DNA from: an uncultured Eubacterium sp.
GTDB taxonomy: Bacteria > Bacillota > Clostridia > Oscillospirales > Acutalibacteraceae
DNA length: 64,000 nt
Direction: 5' to 3'
Assembly: GCF_934525195.1 (NCBI RefSeq)
Contig: NZ_CAKSZA010000003.1
Coordinates: forward strand, 62,001 to 126,000
Shown here: positions 1 through 8,680 of the stretch, one piece after another
How the letters are laid out: every line of letters begins with the position of its first letter
Numbering within the stretch: the first letter of the stretch is position 1
The notes under the pieces: model-generated
Seen by the model: the letters and a program-made list of their open reading frames with translations, nothing else
The model's database searches: none
Told to the model about the DNA's origin: nothing
Program-made: the position numbers and the translations under genes

Positions 1-821
1 CTCTTTCCGACGAGTGTGACGAATCCGTTGCACAGTTTCTTATGAAAGAGGTGTCGGACGGTATCATTGCTCCGTCATACAGCGAAAAAGCACTTGAGCT
101 TCTCAAATCAAAGCGCAGAGGCAACTTCCTCATCATCCAAATGGACAGCGATTATGTTCCTGAGGAGATGGAAACAAAGCAGGTTTTCGGCATTAAGTTT
201 GAGCAAAAGCGCAACAATGCAAAAATCACTATGAGCCTTTTTGACGATATGCCTACAAAGGTTAAGGAAATTCCCGAAATCGCAAAAATCGACTTGCTCA
301 TTTCTATGATTACACTCAAATATACTCAGTCAAATTCTGTTGTTTACGCACAGGGCGGTCAAACCCTCGGTGTCGGTGCAGGTCAGCAGAGCAGAATTCT
401 CTGCACAAGAATGGCAGGCTCAAAGGCAGATATGCTTTGGCTCAGAAGAAACGAGAAAGTTCTCAATCTTCCGTTTATTGACGGCATCAGAAAGTGCGAT
501 GCAGACAACGCTATTGACCTTTATATTTCGGACGATTACGAGGAACTCCTCAAAGACGGCGTTTGGGAGAGATACTTCACAGTTAAGCCTGAACCGTTCA
601 CAGCAGAAGAAAAAGCCGCATGGCACGAAAAGATGGACAATGTTGCACTCGGTTCGGACGCATTCTTCCCGTTTGAGGACAATATCGAGCGTGCCGTTAA
701 GTCGGGCGTTAAGTACATTGCACAGCCGGGCGGTTCGGTCAGAGATGAGAATGTTATCGAATGTTGCGACAAGTACGGCATCGCAATGGCAATGACAGGA
801 ATTCGTTTGTTCCATCACTAA
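1..821 (+). CDS. AICAR formyltransferase, C-terminal part (5' end outside window)
   Basis: This frame is open from the first bases of the window, so the gene is truncated at its 5' end. About 273 C-terminal residues are visible. They match the phosphoribosylaminoimidazolecarboxamide formyltransferase (AICARFT) fold: a QTLGVGAGQQSR stretch near the middle and the C-terminal IAQPGGSVRD segment are typical of the PurH formyltransferase domain. The enzyme transfers a formyl group from 10-formyl-THF to AICAR, the next-to-last step of IMP synthesis. Many Clostridia carry a stand-alone AICARFT of about 390 residues in place of bifunctional PurH, and I cannot tell which form this is because the N-terminus is missing. 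The purine gene purA follows on the same strand, which supports the assignment. Confidence 0.85.
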   Translation, partial: LSDECDESVAQFLMKEVSDGIIAPSYSEKALELLKSKRRGNFLIIQMDSDYVPEEMETKQVFGIKFEQKRNNAKITMSLFDDMPTKVKEIPEIAKIDLLISMITLKYTQSNSVVYAQGGQTLGVGAGQQSRILCTRMAGSKADMLWLRRNEKVLNLPFIDGIRKCDADNAIDLYISDDYEELLKDGVWERYFTVKPEPFTAEEKAAWHEKMDNVALGSDAFFPFEDNIERAVKSGVKYIAQPGGSVRDENVIECCDKYGIAMAMTGIRLFHH

Positions 822-840
822 TTATATTCATCAAACCTAT

Positions 841-966
841 TTAGCCTCCACTTATTGTAAGGGGTGCGGGTCTCCTGTGGAGACCTCTGCATTTTTAATG
901 CAGAAGCACCGACCGAACCGGTAGGTGAGACGGTGGCAACACGAAGTGTTGACGGTAGGGTTAAAC
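841..966 (+). repeat. Intergenic palindromic repeat, long form
   Basis: This starts 19 bases after the preceding stop codon. It contains CTCCACTT/AAGGGG-type arms, a GGTCTCC...GGAGACC palindrome, TGCATT...AATGCA, ACCGACCGAACCGGT and a GGCAACACGAAGTGTTGACGG tail ending in GGTT. The same module, almost base for base on the other strand, forms the interior of the MITE-like element at 57842-58167. Here it stands alone without the MITE ends. No coding potential. Confidence 0.7.
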
Positions 967-1019
967 AACCAATATAAATTTATATAAAAATCACCAATTT
1001 ATCACTAAGGAGAATAAAA

Positions 1020-2294
1020 ATGGTACGAGCAATAGTAGGCGCCAACTGGGGCGACGAAGGCAAGGGTAAAATCACAGATATGTTTGCTGAAAAGAGCGAC
1101 ATCGTTATTCGCTTTCAAGGCGGTGCAAACGCAGGTCACACCATCATCAACGAACACGGCAGATTTGCACTTCACTTGATGCCGTCAGGTGTGTGCTATG
1201 ACCACACAACCTGCATCATCGGCAACGGTGTTGCACTCGACATCAACAAGTTTATTTCTGAACTTGAGGATATCAAAAAGGCAGGACTTAATCCAAAGCT
1301 TCTTGTAAGCGACAGAGCACAAATCCTTATGCCATATCACATTTTACTTGACACATACGAGGAAGAAAGACTCGGCAAAAACGCATTCGGTTCAACAAAG
1401 AGTGGTATTGCGCCTTTCTTCTCAGACAAATATTCAAAAATCGGCATTCAGGTTAACGAGCTTTTCGATGACGAAACTCTCAAAGCAAAGCTTAAGAACA
1501 TCTGCACACTCAAGAACCTTACTCTTGAGCATGTTTACCACAAACCGCTTCTCAACGAAGAAGAACTTTACAACACCTGTGTTGAGTACAGAGAAAAGAT
1601 TGCACCATATGTTTGCGACACTCACAAGTACATTGCACAGGCACTCAAAGACGGCAAAAACATCTTGCTTGAAGGTCAGCTCGGCACTCTCAAAGACCCT
1701 GACTTCGGCATTTATCCAATGGTTACTTCATCATCAACACTTGCAGGCTACGGCTGTGTAGGTGCAGGCATTCCGCCTCACGAGGTTAAGGACATTGTTG
1801 TTGTAACAAAGGCATATTCTTCTGCAGTCGGCGCAGGTGAATTTGTTTCTGAAATTTTCGGTGACGAGGCTCAGGAACTCCGTATCCACGGCGGCGACAA
1901 GGGCGAATTCGGCGCAACAACAGGCAGACCGAGAAGAGTCGGTTGGTTCGACTGCGTTGCTTCTCGCTACGGCATTGAATGTCAGGGCGCAACTCAAGTT
2001 GCTATGACTGCTCTCGACTGCCTCTCATATCTTGAAGAAATCAAGGTTTGCGTCGGCTACGATATTGACGGCGAAATCACAAAGGATTTCCCGACAACTC
2101 CTGTCCTCAAAAAGGCAAAGCCTGTCTTCAAAACACTCAAAGGCTGGCACTGCGACATCAGAGGCATCAAGGACTTCAACAAGCTTCCAAAGGAAGCACA
2201 GGACTATGTTCTCTTTATTGAAAACGAACTCGGCCATAAGATTAATATGGTTTCAAACGGCCCTGAAAGAGAAGCAATCATCTACAGAGACTAA
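1020..2294 (+). CDS. purA: Adenylosuccinate synthase
   Basis: PurA (424 aa, the normal family length) condenses IMP and aspartate using GTP to form adenylosuccinate, the first committed step from IMP to AMP. The N-terminus carries the characteristic GANWGDEGKGK phosphate-binding loop with the catalytic Asp and its partner His in GGANAGH. The GRPRRVGWFD motif near residue 300 forms part of the IMP/aspartate pocket. The start is supported by an AAGGAG Shine-Dalgarno sequence about 8 bases upstream. It follows a purine biosynthesis gene but is separated from it by a palindromic repeat, so co-transcription is possible but not certain. Confidence 0.97.
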   Translation: MVRAIVGANWGDEGKGKITDMFAEKSDIVIRFQGGANAGHTIINEHGRFALHLMPSGVCYDHTTCIIGNGVALDINKFISELEDIKKAGLNPKLLVSDRAQILMPYHILLDTYEEERLGKNAFGSTKSGIAPFFSDKYSKIGIQVNELFDDETLKAKLKNICTLKNLTLEHVYHKPLLNEEELYNTCVEYREKIAPYVCDTHKYIAQALKDGKNILLEGQLGTLKDPDFGIYPMVTSSSTLAGYGCVGAGIPPHEVKDIVVVTKAYSSAVGAGEFVSEIFGDEAQELRIHGGDKGEFGATTGRPRRVGWFDCVASRYGIECQGATQVAMTALDCLSYLEEIKVCVGYDIDGEITKDFPTTPVLKKAKPVFKTLKGWHCDIRGIKDFNKLPKEAQDYVLFIENELGHKINMVSNGPEREAIIYRD

Positions 2295-2307
2295 AATTAA
2301 ATATTTC

Positions 2308-2330
2308 GTAGGGGCGAACTGTGTTCGCCT
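2308..2330 (+). repeat. GGCGAAC-TGT-GTTCGCC short palindrome
   Basis: Short hairpin-forming repeat (GTAGGGGCGAACTGTGTTCGCC core) immediately before the left end of a MITE-like element. The same palindrome recurs at 6725, 13097, 22981, 24930, 34731, 55624 and 57822. Confidence 0.7.
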
Positions 2331-2331
2331 C

Positions 2332-2561
2332 AGACTGTCGATAAAGTTCCTGAAACACGCCAAAATATAATTAACCGAATTATGCCTCCTCTTATTTATA
2401 AGGGGAGGTGGCAACACGAAGTGTTGACGGTGGGGTTTTAAAATGCTGTAAGTTTGATACTTACAGCATTTTTTGGCGTTTTTCGTTTTTTGCTCAGTCG
2501 AGGTATTTATATACATCTTCCCTCGCAAGAAAACGAAATTCAGAACCTTTCTCAACAGCCT
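2332..2561 (+). mobile_element. MITE-like element, copy A1
   Basis: A 230-bp non-coding element bounded by imperfect inverted ends: AGACTGTCGATAAAG on the left and CTTTCTCAACAGCCT on the right, which reads AGGCTGTTGAGAAAG on the other strand. Inside are the CCTCTTA...AAGGGGAGG palindrome with GACGGTGGGGTT, then a hairpin AAATGCTGTAAGT/ACTTACAGCATTTTTT that looks like a Rho-independent terminator. The left 60 bp are nearly identical to copy A5, suggesting recent spread. It carries no transposase, so any mobility would depend on an enzyme elsewhere. Confidence 0.75.
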
Positions 2562-2657
2562 GTTATCCATCAAAAACACTTTTCCTATAATAAAATAATA
2601 CTTTTCCAATAATAAATTGTTGTTGAAATAATGTATCTTAAAATATATAATATAGGT

Positions 2658-4253
2658 ATGAGAGAGCAAAAGAAGTTAAACACGATTAGAAAAATTGAAT
2701 CAAAAAACAGCGAAGCATTCTTTCTTGTGATAAGAGGGCTTGAGGTTGGCTTGGTTGCCGGCTTGATTGCAGTACTGTACCGATATATGTTGTCCGTAGC
2801 GGAGGACGGACTCAACAAGGTTTTAACCTTTATTCACGGTAGCTGGTGGAAAATTGCAATTTGGTTTGGCATTTTATGGCTGATTGGCACTTTTGTGTCG
2901 TACATCATCAAATGGGAGCCTGCTGCCGGCGGTTCTGGTATTCCGCAAGTTACGGGTGAAGTAAAAGGCAGAATGTCGCCGTCTTGGTGGATGGTACTTG
3001 TTGCAAAGCTCATCGGCGGAACTGCGTCGGTGTTTGCGGGTCTTTCACTCGGCAGAGAAGGTCCGAGCGTTCAGCTTGGCGGTATGGCGGCAAAGGGCGT
3101 TGCAAGAATCACAAAGGCAGACAAAACAACCGAACTTCGTATGATTTCCTGCGGTGCAGGTGCAGGTATGGCGGCTGCGTTCAACGCTCCGCTTACAGGA
3201 ATTATGTTTGTGCTGGAGGAAATTCATCATTCTTTTGACAAAAACATTCTTTGTATGGGAATTGTTTCGACCGTTATTGCCGACTTTGTGTCAAAAATGT
3301 TTTTCGGTCAAAACACAATTTTCAACTACAGCACCGTTACATTCCCGCTCAAATATTATTGGATTCTTATTTTGCTCGGAATCATTCTTGGACTTTCGGG
3401 TGTTGGATATACAAAAATTATGCTCAAAATTCAGGACTGCTTCAAGGGACTGAAAAATATTCCGAACAATGTAAAACTTCCGATTGTTTTCGTTTTCAGC
3501 GGAATTGTCGGTCTTATCTGCCCACAGGTGCTTTGCGGCGGACACTCAATGGTTGAGTTTTTGATGAACGAAAAGCCGGGATTCGGTGTGATGTTCACTC
3601 TGCTTGTTGCAAAGTTTTTATTTGGCGCAATTTGTTTTGCGTGCGGTGCGCCGGGCGGAACACTTTATCCGCTTTGCATTTTGGGCACATATCTCGGTGC
3701 GTCATTCGGTATGATTGCACTCAACATTTCGGGGCTTCCAAACGAATTGTGGCAGGAATTTGCCGTTATCGGTATGGCAGGATTTTTCTCGGCTACAATA
3801 AAAAGCCCGATTACGGGCATTGTTTTGGTGTTTGAGTTGACAGGAAATATGAACAACCTGCTTCCGCTCGTAACCGTTGCGCTCATCAGCTTTGCGGTGT
3901 CCGACCTTATGGGAAGTGAGCCGATTTACGAAGCTTTGCTTGCAAGACTTTCGACTACTCCGGAAGAAATCAAAGAAAAAGACATTGCCAAAAGAGAAAA
4001 AATCATCAAGTCCTTTGTTATTCCGACAGGAAGCGACCTTGCAAACAAAAAAATCAAAGACATTGATTGGGGCAGACACGCTCTCATCATCACGGTTGAG
4101 CGTGGCGAGGACAGCATAACGCCAAACGGTGATGTTGTGCTCAATGCCGGAGATGAAATAGTATTTTTGGTTTCGCAGAGGCGACTTGCAAAAACAAGCG
4201 AGCACCTTGAGAAACTGTTTGAGGACCAATACAAACCGTCAACAACTGCATAA
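2658..4253 (+). CDS. ClC-family chloride/proton antiporter with C-terminal TrkA-C domain
   Basis: A polytopic membrane protein of the voltage-gated chloride channel family. It has the three selectivity signatures in order: GSGIPQV, GREGPSVQ (with the gating glutamate) and GGTLYP. The PLTGIMFVLEE segment keeps the second glutamate that serves as the internal proton site in CLC-ec1, so H+/Cl- (or fluoride) antiport is more likely than a passive channel. About 75 C-terminal residues resemble a TrkA-C/RCK-C ligand domain, which would act as a cytoplasmic regulator. The start is uncertain: an in-frame ATG at 2631 would add nine residues, and neither start has a clear Shine-Dalgarno sequence. The GH3 gene starts 17 bases downstream, probably in the same transcript. 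Confidence 0.9.
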   Translation: MREQKKLNTIRKIESKNSEAFFLVIRGLEVGLVAGLIAVLYRYMLSVAEDGLNKVLTFIHGSWWKIAIWFGILWLIGTFVSYIIKWEPAAGGSGIPQVTGEVKGRMSPSWWMVLVAKLIGGTASVFAGLSLGREGPSVQLGGMAAKGVARITKADKTTELRMISCGAGAGMAAAFNAPLTGIMFVLEEIHHSFDKNILCMGIVSTVIADFVSKMFFGQNTIFNYSTVTFPLKYYWILILLGIILGLSGVGYTKIMLKIQDCFKGLKNIPNNVKLPIVFVFSGIVGLICPQVLCGGHSMVEFLMNEKPGFGVMFTLLVAKFLFGAICFACGAPGGTLYPLCILGTYLGASFGMIALNISGLPNELWQEFAVIGMAGFFSATIKSPITGIVLVFELTGNMNNLLPLVTVALISFAVSDLMGSEPIYEALLARLSTTPEEIKEKDIAKREKIIKSFVIPTGSDLANKKIKDIDWGRHALIITVERGEDSITPNGDVVLNAGDEIVFLVSQRRLAKTSEHLEKLFEDQYKPSTTA

Positions 4254-4270
4254 TCCAAAGGAGAAATGCT

Positions 4271-6691
4271 ATGACCTTTAAAGAAAAATTCAACGACAAA
4301 ATCGGAAAAATAGTGACCAAATTCACCTCTGTTTCGCAAGACGAAAACGGAAATACCGATGTTGAAAAAACAATAACAGACGGTATGCCGGAACTTGCCC
4401 GTCAAGCAGCGGCAGAGGGTGCGGTTTTGTTGAAAAATGACAATGTTTTGCCGTTAAAAGAGGGCACAACCGTGTCGCTTTTCGGCAGAACATACAAAGA
4501 TTACTTTTTTGTCGGCTACGGAAGCGGCGGAGATGTAATCAGACCGTACAACATTGACATTGCACAGGGAATTGAAAACTGCAACAAGCTGAATCTCAAC
4601 TACACCCTGCACAACATTTATATGGAATGGCGAGAGAAAAACCCTGTATCTCACGGATACTGGGCACATTGGCCGCTGAGATACGAAGAAATGCCGTTGA
4701 CTGACGAGATTGTTGCATCTGCAAGGACAGAGAGCAACACGGCGGTTGTCACAATCGGTCGTTCATCGGGCGAGGACAGAGATTGCGACCTTGCAAACGG
4801 CAGTTATTATCTTGATGACGAGGAAATCGAAATGCTCGACCTTGTCACCGCCCATTTTGAAAAGGTAATCGTCATCCTCAATGTCGGCAACATCATTGAT
4901 ATGAGCTGGGTTAAGCATTACGGCAAAAAAATCGGCGCTGTTATGTACGCTTGGCAGGGCGGAATGGAAAGCGGAAACGCTGTTGCCGACTTGCTTTGCG
5001 GAAATGTCAACCCTTGTGGCAGACTGACCGACACCATTGCAAAAAACTACTATGATTATCCGTCATCGGCACAGTTCGGCAACAAAAAAACCAACGAATA
5101 CACCGAGGATATTTTTGTAGGCTACAGATATTTTGAGAGTTTTGCAAAGGAAAAAGTGCTTTATCCTTTCGGCTTCGGTTTGAGCTACACGGATTTTGAC
5201 ATCAAGTGCGACAAGGCAGAAGCTGTTGACAACGGCTTTGAATTTGAGTTCACCGTTACAAACACGGGCGAAGTTGCAGGCAAGGAAGTTGTGCAACTTT
5301 ATCTCAACAAGCCTTGCGGAAAACTCGGCAACCCTAAAAGAGAGCTTGTCGGCTTTGCAAAAACCGAACTTATCGAGCCGAACGGCAGTCAAAAAATGAC
5401 TATAAGCGTTGATATGTATCAGCTCACATCGTATGACGACTGCGGTTCGACAAACAACGCAAGTTCGTATGTAACGCAAAAAGGCGAATACGATTTTTAT
5501 GTCGGCAAAAATGTGCGTGACACCGAAAAAGTGTTTACATATTATCAGGAAAACACCGAACTTTGGGAACAGTTGAAGCAAGTTTGTGCACCAAAAACCG
5601 ATTTTCTTGTGTGGCGTGCGGAAGAAAAGCACGGCAATTACTTCCTCAGCACAAAAATGGTTGCAAAGGAAAAATACGACCTTGCAACAAGAATTCTCAA
5701 CAATCTCCCTGCCGACATTGAACAGACGGGCGACAAGGGAATCAAGCTTCAAGATGTAAAAGACGGCAAGGCAACACTTGACGAATTTGTGGCACAGCTC
5801 AACAACATTGAACTTGAAGCAATCACAAGAGGCGACTACAAAATCAATTCTCCGCTTGGAGCAAACGGCAATGTGGGCGTTTACGGCGGAGTGCTTGAAA
5901 GCCTGCGTGACAAGGGCATAAAACCGATTTGCACAACTGACGGACCGTCGGGAATTCGACTTGTTTCGTGCTGTTCGTTGCTTCCTATCGGCACACTTCT
6001 TGCGTGCACATTCAACACCGAACTTGTTGAAAAAATATACACAGTCCTTGCCGGAGAAATGAAAGAAAAGGGCAGTGATGTACTTCTCGCTCCGGGTATG
6101 AATATCCACAGAAATCCGCTTTGCGGTCGAAACTTTGAATATTTCTCGGAGGACCCGTATTTGAGCGGAAAAATGGGAAGTGCCTGCGTAAAAGGTATTC
6201 AATCCCTCGGCGGTTCGGCGTGCCCAAAGCACTTTGCCTGCAACAATCAGGAACTTGCACGCACAACAAACAATTCGCAAGTCAGCGAAAGAGCGTTGCG
6301 TGAAATCTACCTCAAACCTTTTGAAATCTGCATAAAAGAGGCAAAACCTAAAAACATAATGACCTCATACAACAAAATTAACGGCGTGTGGAGTCACTAC
6401 AACTACGACACCTGCGTGACCGTTTTGCGCAGAGAATGGGGCTACGAGGGCAATGTTATGACCGACTGGTGGATGCACCCGTCAAAGAGCATTGAATTCC
6501 CAAAAATGCGTGACCAAGCATACAGAGTCAGAAGCGGTGTAAACCTGCTTATGCCGGGCGGTGACAGAGTTACAAACGGCAGACCCGACGGCACATTGTT
6601 TGCAACACTCGGCAAGCCGTTCGGTATCACTGTCGGCGAGGTTCAACAAAGTGCAAAATGGATACTCAAATCCGTTATGGAAATTGAATAA
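4271..6691 (+). CDS. Glycoside hydrolase family 3 with permuted domain order (beta-glucosidase-like)
   Basis: An 806-aa GH3 enzyme in which the domains are swapped relative to the usual order. Residues about 38-300 are the alpha/beta sandwich normally found at the C-terminus (ARQAAAEGAVLLKND start, GRSSGEDRDC with likely acid/base Glu168). About 305-420 is a fibronectin III-like domain (VTNTGEVAGKEVVQLY). Residues about 510-806 are the TIM-barrel part normally found first (TDGPSGIRL; nucleophile Asp732 in VMTDWW). The same order is described for beta-glucosidases of Ruminococcus albus and Butyrivibrio fibrisolvens. There is no signal peptide, so it probably acts on imported oligosaccharides in the cytoplasm. 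AAAGGAG lies upstream of the start. Exact substrate is not decidable from sequence. Confidence 0.9.
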   Translation: MTFKEKFNDKIGKIVTKFTSVSQDENGNTDVEKTITDGMPELARQAAAEGAVLLKNDNVLPLKEGTTVSLFGRTYKDYFFVGYGSGGDVIRPYNIDIAQGIENCNKLNLNYTLHNIYMEWREKNPVSHGYWAHWPLRYEEMPLTDEIVASARTESNTAVVTIGRSSGEDRDCDLANGSYYLDDEEIEMLDLVTAHFEKVIVILNVGNIIDMSWVKHYGKKIGAVMYAWQGGMESGNAVADLLCGNVNPCGRLTDTIAKNYYDYPSSAQFGNKKTNEYTEDIFVGYRYFESFAKEKVLYPFGFGLSYTDFDIKCDKAEAVDNGFEFEFTVTNTGEVAGKEVVQLYLNKPCGKLGNPKRELVGFAKTELIEPNGSQKMTISVDMYQLTSYDDCGSTNNASSYVTQKGEYDFYVGKNVRDTEKVFTYYQENTELWEQLKQVCAPKTDFLVWRAEEKHGNYFLSTKMVAKEKYDLATRILNNLPADIEQTGDKGIKLQDVKDGKATLDEFVAQLNNIELEAITRGDYKINSPLGANGNVGVYGGVLESLRDKGIKPICTTDGPSGIRLVSCCSLLPIGTLLACTFNTELVEKIYTVLAGEMKEKGSDVLLAPGMNIHRNPLCGRNFEYFSEDPYLSGKMGSACVKGIQSLGGSACPKHFACNNQELARTTNNSQVSERALREIYLKPFEICIKEAKPKNIMTSYNKINGVWSHYNYDTCVTVLRREWGYEGNVMTDWWMHPSKSIEFPKMRDQAYRVRSGVNLLMPGGDRVTNGRPDGTLFATLGKPFGITVGEVQQSAKWILKSVMEIE

Positions 6692-6695
6692 CAAC

Positions 6696-6747
6696 GTAGG
6701 GCGAACTGCGTCGCTACAAAAAGCGTAGGGGCGAACTGCGTTCGCCT
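6696..6747 (+). repeat. Two tandem GGCGAACTGCGTTCGCC-type palindromes
   Basis: Two copies of the short palindrome lie directly after the GH3 stop. The first, at 6696-6717, is degenerate; the second, at 6725-6747, is complete (GTAGGGGCGAACTGCGTTCGCC). Here the loop reads TGCG where most other copies have TGTG. Confidence 0.6.
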
Positions 6748-6769
6748 CAAACTGAACTATAAAAAAAGG

Positions 6770-6798
6770 TTGATATTTGTTTATCAATGTATTATACT
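6770..6798 (+). promoter_or_regulatory. Sigma-A promoter for fba
   Basis: TTGATA at 6770-6775, a 17-bp spacer and TATACT at 6793-6798, about 50 bp before the aldolase start codon. Confidence 0.7.
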
Positions 6799-6851
6799 AT
6801 AATCGAATGAGTAGGAATACTCAAAATTTAACAATATAGGAGAGTAAAATT

Positions 6852-7715
6852 ATGTTAGTTTCCGCTACAGAAATGCTTAAAAAAGCAAAAGAAGGCCACT
6901 ATGCAGTTGGTCAGTTCAATATTAACAACCTTGAATGGACAAAGTCTATTCTTCTCACAGCACAAGAACTCAACAGCCCTGTTATCTTGGGTGTTTCAGA
7001 GGGTGCAGGCAAATATATGACAGGCTTTAAGACCGTTGCGGCTATGGTTAAGGCTATGGACGAAGAACTCGGAATCACAGTTCCTGTTGCACTTCATCTT
7101 GACCACGGCACATACGAAGGCTGCTACAAGTGCATCAAGGCAGGCTTCACATCAATTATGTTTGACGGTTCACACTATCCAATCGAGGAGAATGTTGCAA
7201 AGACAACAGAGCTTGTAAATGTTGCTCACAACCTCGGTCTTTCTATCGAAGCAGAAGTTGGTGCAATCGGCGGTGAAGAAGACGGCGTTATCGGTGCAGG
7301 TGAATGTGCTGACCCTAACGAATGCAAGATGATTGCAGACCTCGGCGTTGATATGCTTGCTGCAGGTATCGGCAACATCCATGGTAAGTACCCTGCAAAC
7401 TGGGCAGGTCTTTCATTTGAAACTCTTGATGCTGTTCAGCAAAAGACAGGCGCTATGCCACTCGTTCTTCACGGCGGTACAGGTATTCCTGACGATATGA
7501 TTAAGAAGGCTATCGACCTCGGCGTTTCAAAGATTAATGTAAACACAGAGTGCCAGCTCGTATTCCAGGAAGCAACCCGTGCTTACATCGAAGCAGGCAA
7601 GGATTTGGAAGGCAAGGGCTTCGACCCTCGTAAACTCCTCGCTCCTGGTGCACAGGCAATCTGCGACAAGGTTAAGGAAAAGATGGAACTCTTCGGTTCT
7701 GTAAACAAGGCATAA
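6852..7715 (+). CDS. fba: Class II fructose-1,6-bisphosphate aldolase
   Basis: A zinc-dependent class II aldolase (287 aa) of glycolysis/gluconeogenesis, splitting fructose-1,6-bisphosphate into DHAP and glyceraldehyde-3-phosphate. HLDHG at residues 82-86 supplies catalytic Asp and zinc-binding His, and LHGGTGIPD near residue 207 is the second metal/phosphate site. Length matches the short class IIB form typical of Firmicutes. The start follows a TAGGAG Shine-Dalgarno sequence, and a good sigma-A promoter lies upstream, so it is transcribed on its own. A tagatose-1,6-bisphosphate aldolase role is possible in this family but the isolated, strongly promoted gene fits housekeeping glycolysis better. 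Confidence 0.93.
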   Translation: MLVSATEMLKKAKEGHYAVGQFNINNLEWTKSILLTAQELNSPVILGVSEGAGKYMTGFKTVAAMVKAMDEELGITVPVALHLDHGTYEGCYKCIKAGFTSIMFDGSHYPIEENVAKTTELVNVAHNLGLSIEAEVGAIGGEEDGVIGAGECADPNECKMIADLGVDMLAAGIGNIHGKYPANWAGLSFETLDAVQQKTGAMPLVLHGGTGIPDDMIKKAIDLGVSKINVNTECQLVFQEATRAYIEAGKDLEGKGFDPRKLLAPGAQAICDKVKEKMELFGSVNKA

Positions 7716-7724
7716 GGTTAAACC

Positions 7725-7901
7725 TATCTCGGCTCCCCTAATGGTTAGGGGAGCTATTTTTACTTATCAAGGCACCCCTTGTTGCAAGGGGAGCTGGCAA
7801 ACCGCAGGTTTGACTGAGGGGTTAATTTTAGTAAGATAAAACCCCACCGTCTTTTTGCTTTGCAAAAATCCACCTCCCCTTACATTTAAGGGGAGGCAAA
7901 C
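7725..7901. repeat. Paired palindromic repeats between convergent genes
   Basis: Three CTCCCCT/AGGGGAG hairpin units lie between fba and the convergent small gene. The first two (7730-7830) face right and end in GACTGAGGGGTTAA. The third (7838-7901) is inverted and starts AAAACCCCACCGTC. They may act as a bidirectional stop for transcription, although the runs of T expected of a classical terminator are short. Confidence 0.6.
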
Positions 7902-7902
7902 T

Positions 7903-8085
7903 TTACATAAACGATGCAACGGTGTCAACTATATCCGACATTTTGTTCATCGTTTTTTTCATAAATTTTTTGGTTGATGACGAAGCGGAATTTGAACAAC
8001 AACCGCCTGCAACTGCCATCACCGAGCAAATTGCGAGCGTTGCACCGACGCACTTCATCATTATTCTTGATGTTCTGACATTCAT
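7903..8085 (-). CDS. Small exported or membrane-anchored peptide, unknown function
   Basis: A 60-aa protein with a clear GGAGG ribosome site 7 bases before its ATG. The first 12 residues are basic and are followed by a hydrophobic stretch (CVGATLAICSVMAVAGG) and two cysteines. The VAGGC context resembles a lipoprotein processing site but is not a perfect lipobox. The rest is Ser/Lys/Met-rich (STKKFMKKTMNKMSDIVD) and could form an amphipathic helix. I do not recognise a family. A read-through start would add 15 residues but lacks a ribosome site. It lies about 90 bp downstream of folK on the same strand. Confidence 0.6.
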   Translation of the reverse strand: MNVRTSRIMMKCVGATLAICSVMAVAGGCCSNSASSSTKKFMKKTMNKMSDIVDTVASFM

Positions 8086-8175
8086 AAAAATACCTCCGTT
8101 TTCATTACAGCGTTTTTGCCATATCGGCAATAATAGTTTGTGCTTTTGGCTGTAATAATAACAGAGGTAATTTTT

Positions 8176-8664
8176 TTATTTTATATCGATTTTGTCTGCG
8201 ACTCTGACGAACTGACCGTCAATTTCTTCCGCCGATTTAAGGAATTTATTTCCAAAAAATTCGCCGTTCGGGAACAACTCCAAAAGCGGTTCAAGAACAA
8301 ATCTGCGTTCGGAATATCGAGGATGAGGGCAAACAAGATTTTCGGTGTTTATAACCTTATCTTCCGCAAAAATAAGGTCGATATCCAAAACTCTCGGACC
8401 GTCTTTAATCACTCTTATTCTGCCAAAACCTGCTTCAATGCCGAGGCACACGCCGAGCATTTCGTGAGGGTCAAGCTCGCTTTCAACAAGAACAACCGCA
8501 TTGTAAAAATCGTCCTGCTCGTCATAGCCGACAGGCTCTGTTTCGTAAATTGAGGAGCAAGCGATAACCGAAGTTTTAGGCACAAGATTTATCGATTCAA
8601 CCGCATTGTCGATGTTTTCTTTGCGATTGCCGATATTTGTGCCGAGTGCAAGAACATAAGTCAT
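8176..8664 (-). CDS. folK: 2-amino-4-hydroxy-6-hydroxymethyldihydropteridine pyrophosphokinase
   Basis: HPPK (162 aa) transfers pyrophosphate from ATP to 6-hydroxymethyl-7,8-dihydropterin, giving the substrate of FolP. It starts with the family sequence YVLALGTNIGNR. It carries GPRVLDIDLIFA with the Mg-binding Asp pair and CPHPRYSERRFVLEPL near residue 115. I chose the ATG at 8664, preceded by GGTGG; upstream in-frame codons would run into folB. It is the last gene of the fol operon and starts 16 bases after the folB stop. Confidence 0.94.
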   Translation of the reverse strand: MTYVLALGTNIGNRKENIDNAVESINLVPKTSVIACSSIYETEPVGYDEQDDFYNAVVLVESELDPHEMLGVCLGIEAGFGRIRVIKDGPRVLDIDLIFAEDKVINTENLVCPHPRYSERRFVLEPLLELFPNGEFFGNKFLKSAEEIDGQFVRVADKIDIK

Positions 8665-8680
8665 AATTTTCCACCTTGTA

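Noticed and set aside
5063..6280. Long open frame on the minus strand opposite the GH3 gene (about 405 codons)
   Set aside because: It is fully antisense to a well-supported gene, has no ribosome site, and its product is rich in Cys, Phe and Val with no recognisable motif, as expected from reverse reading of codon-biased DNA.
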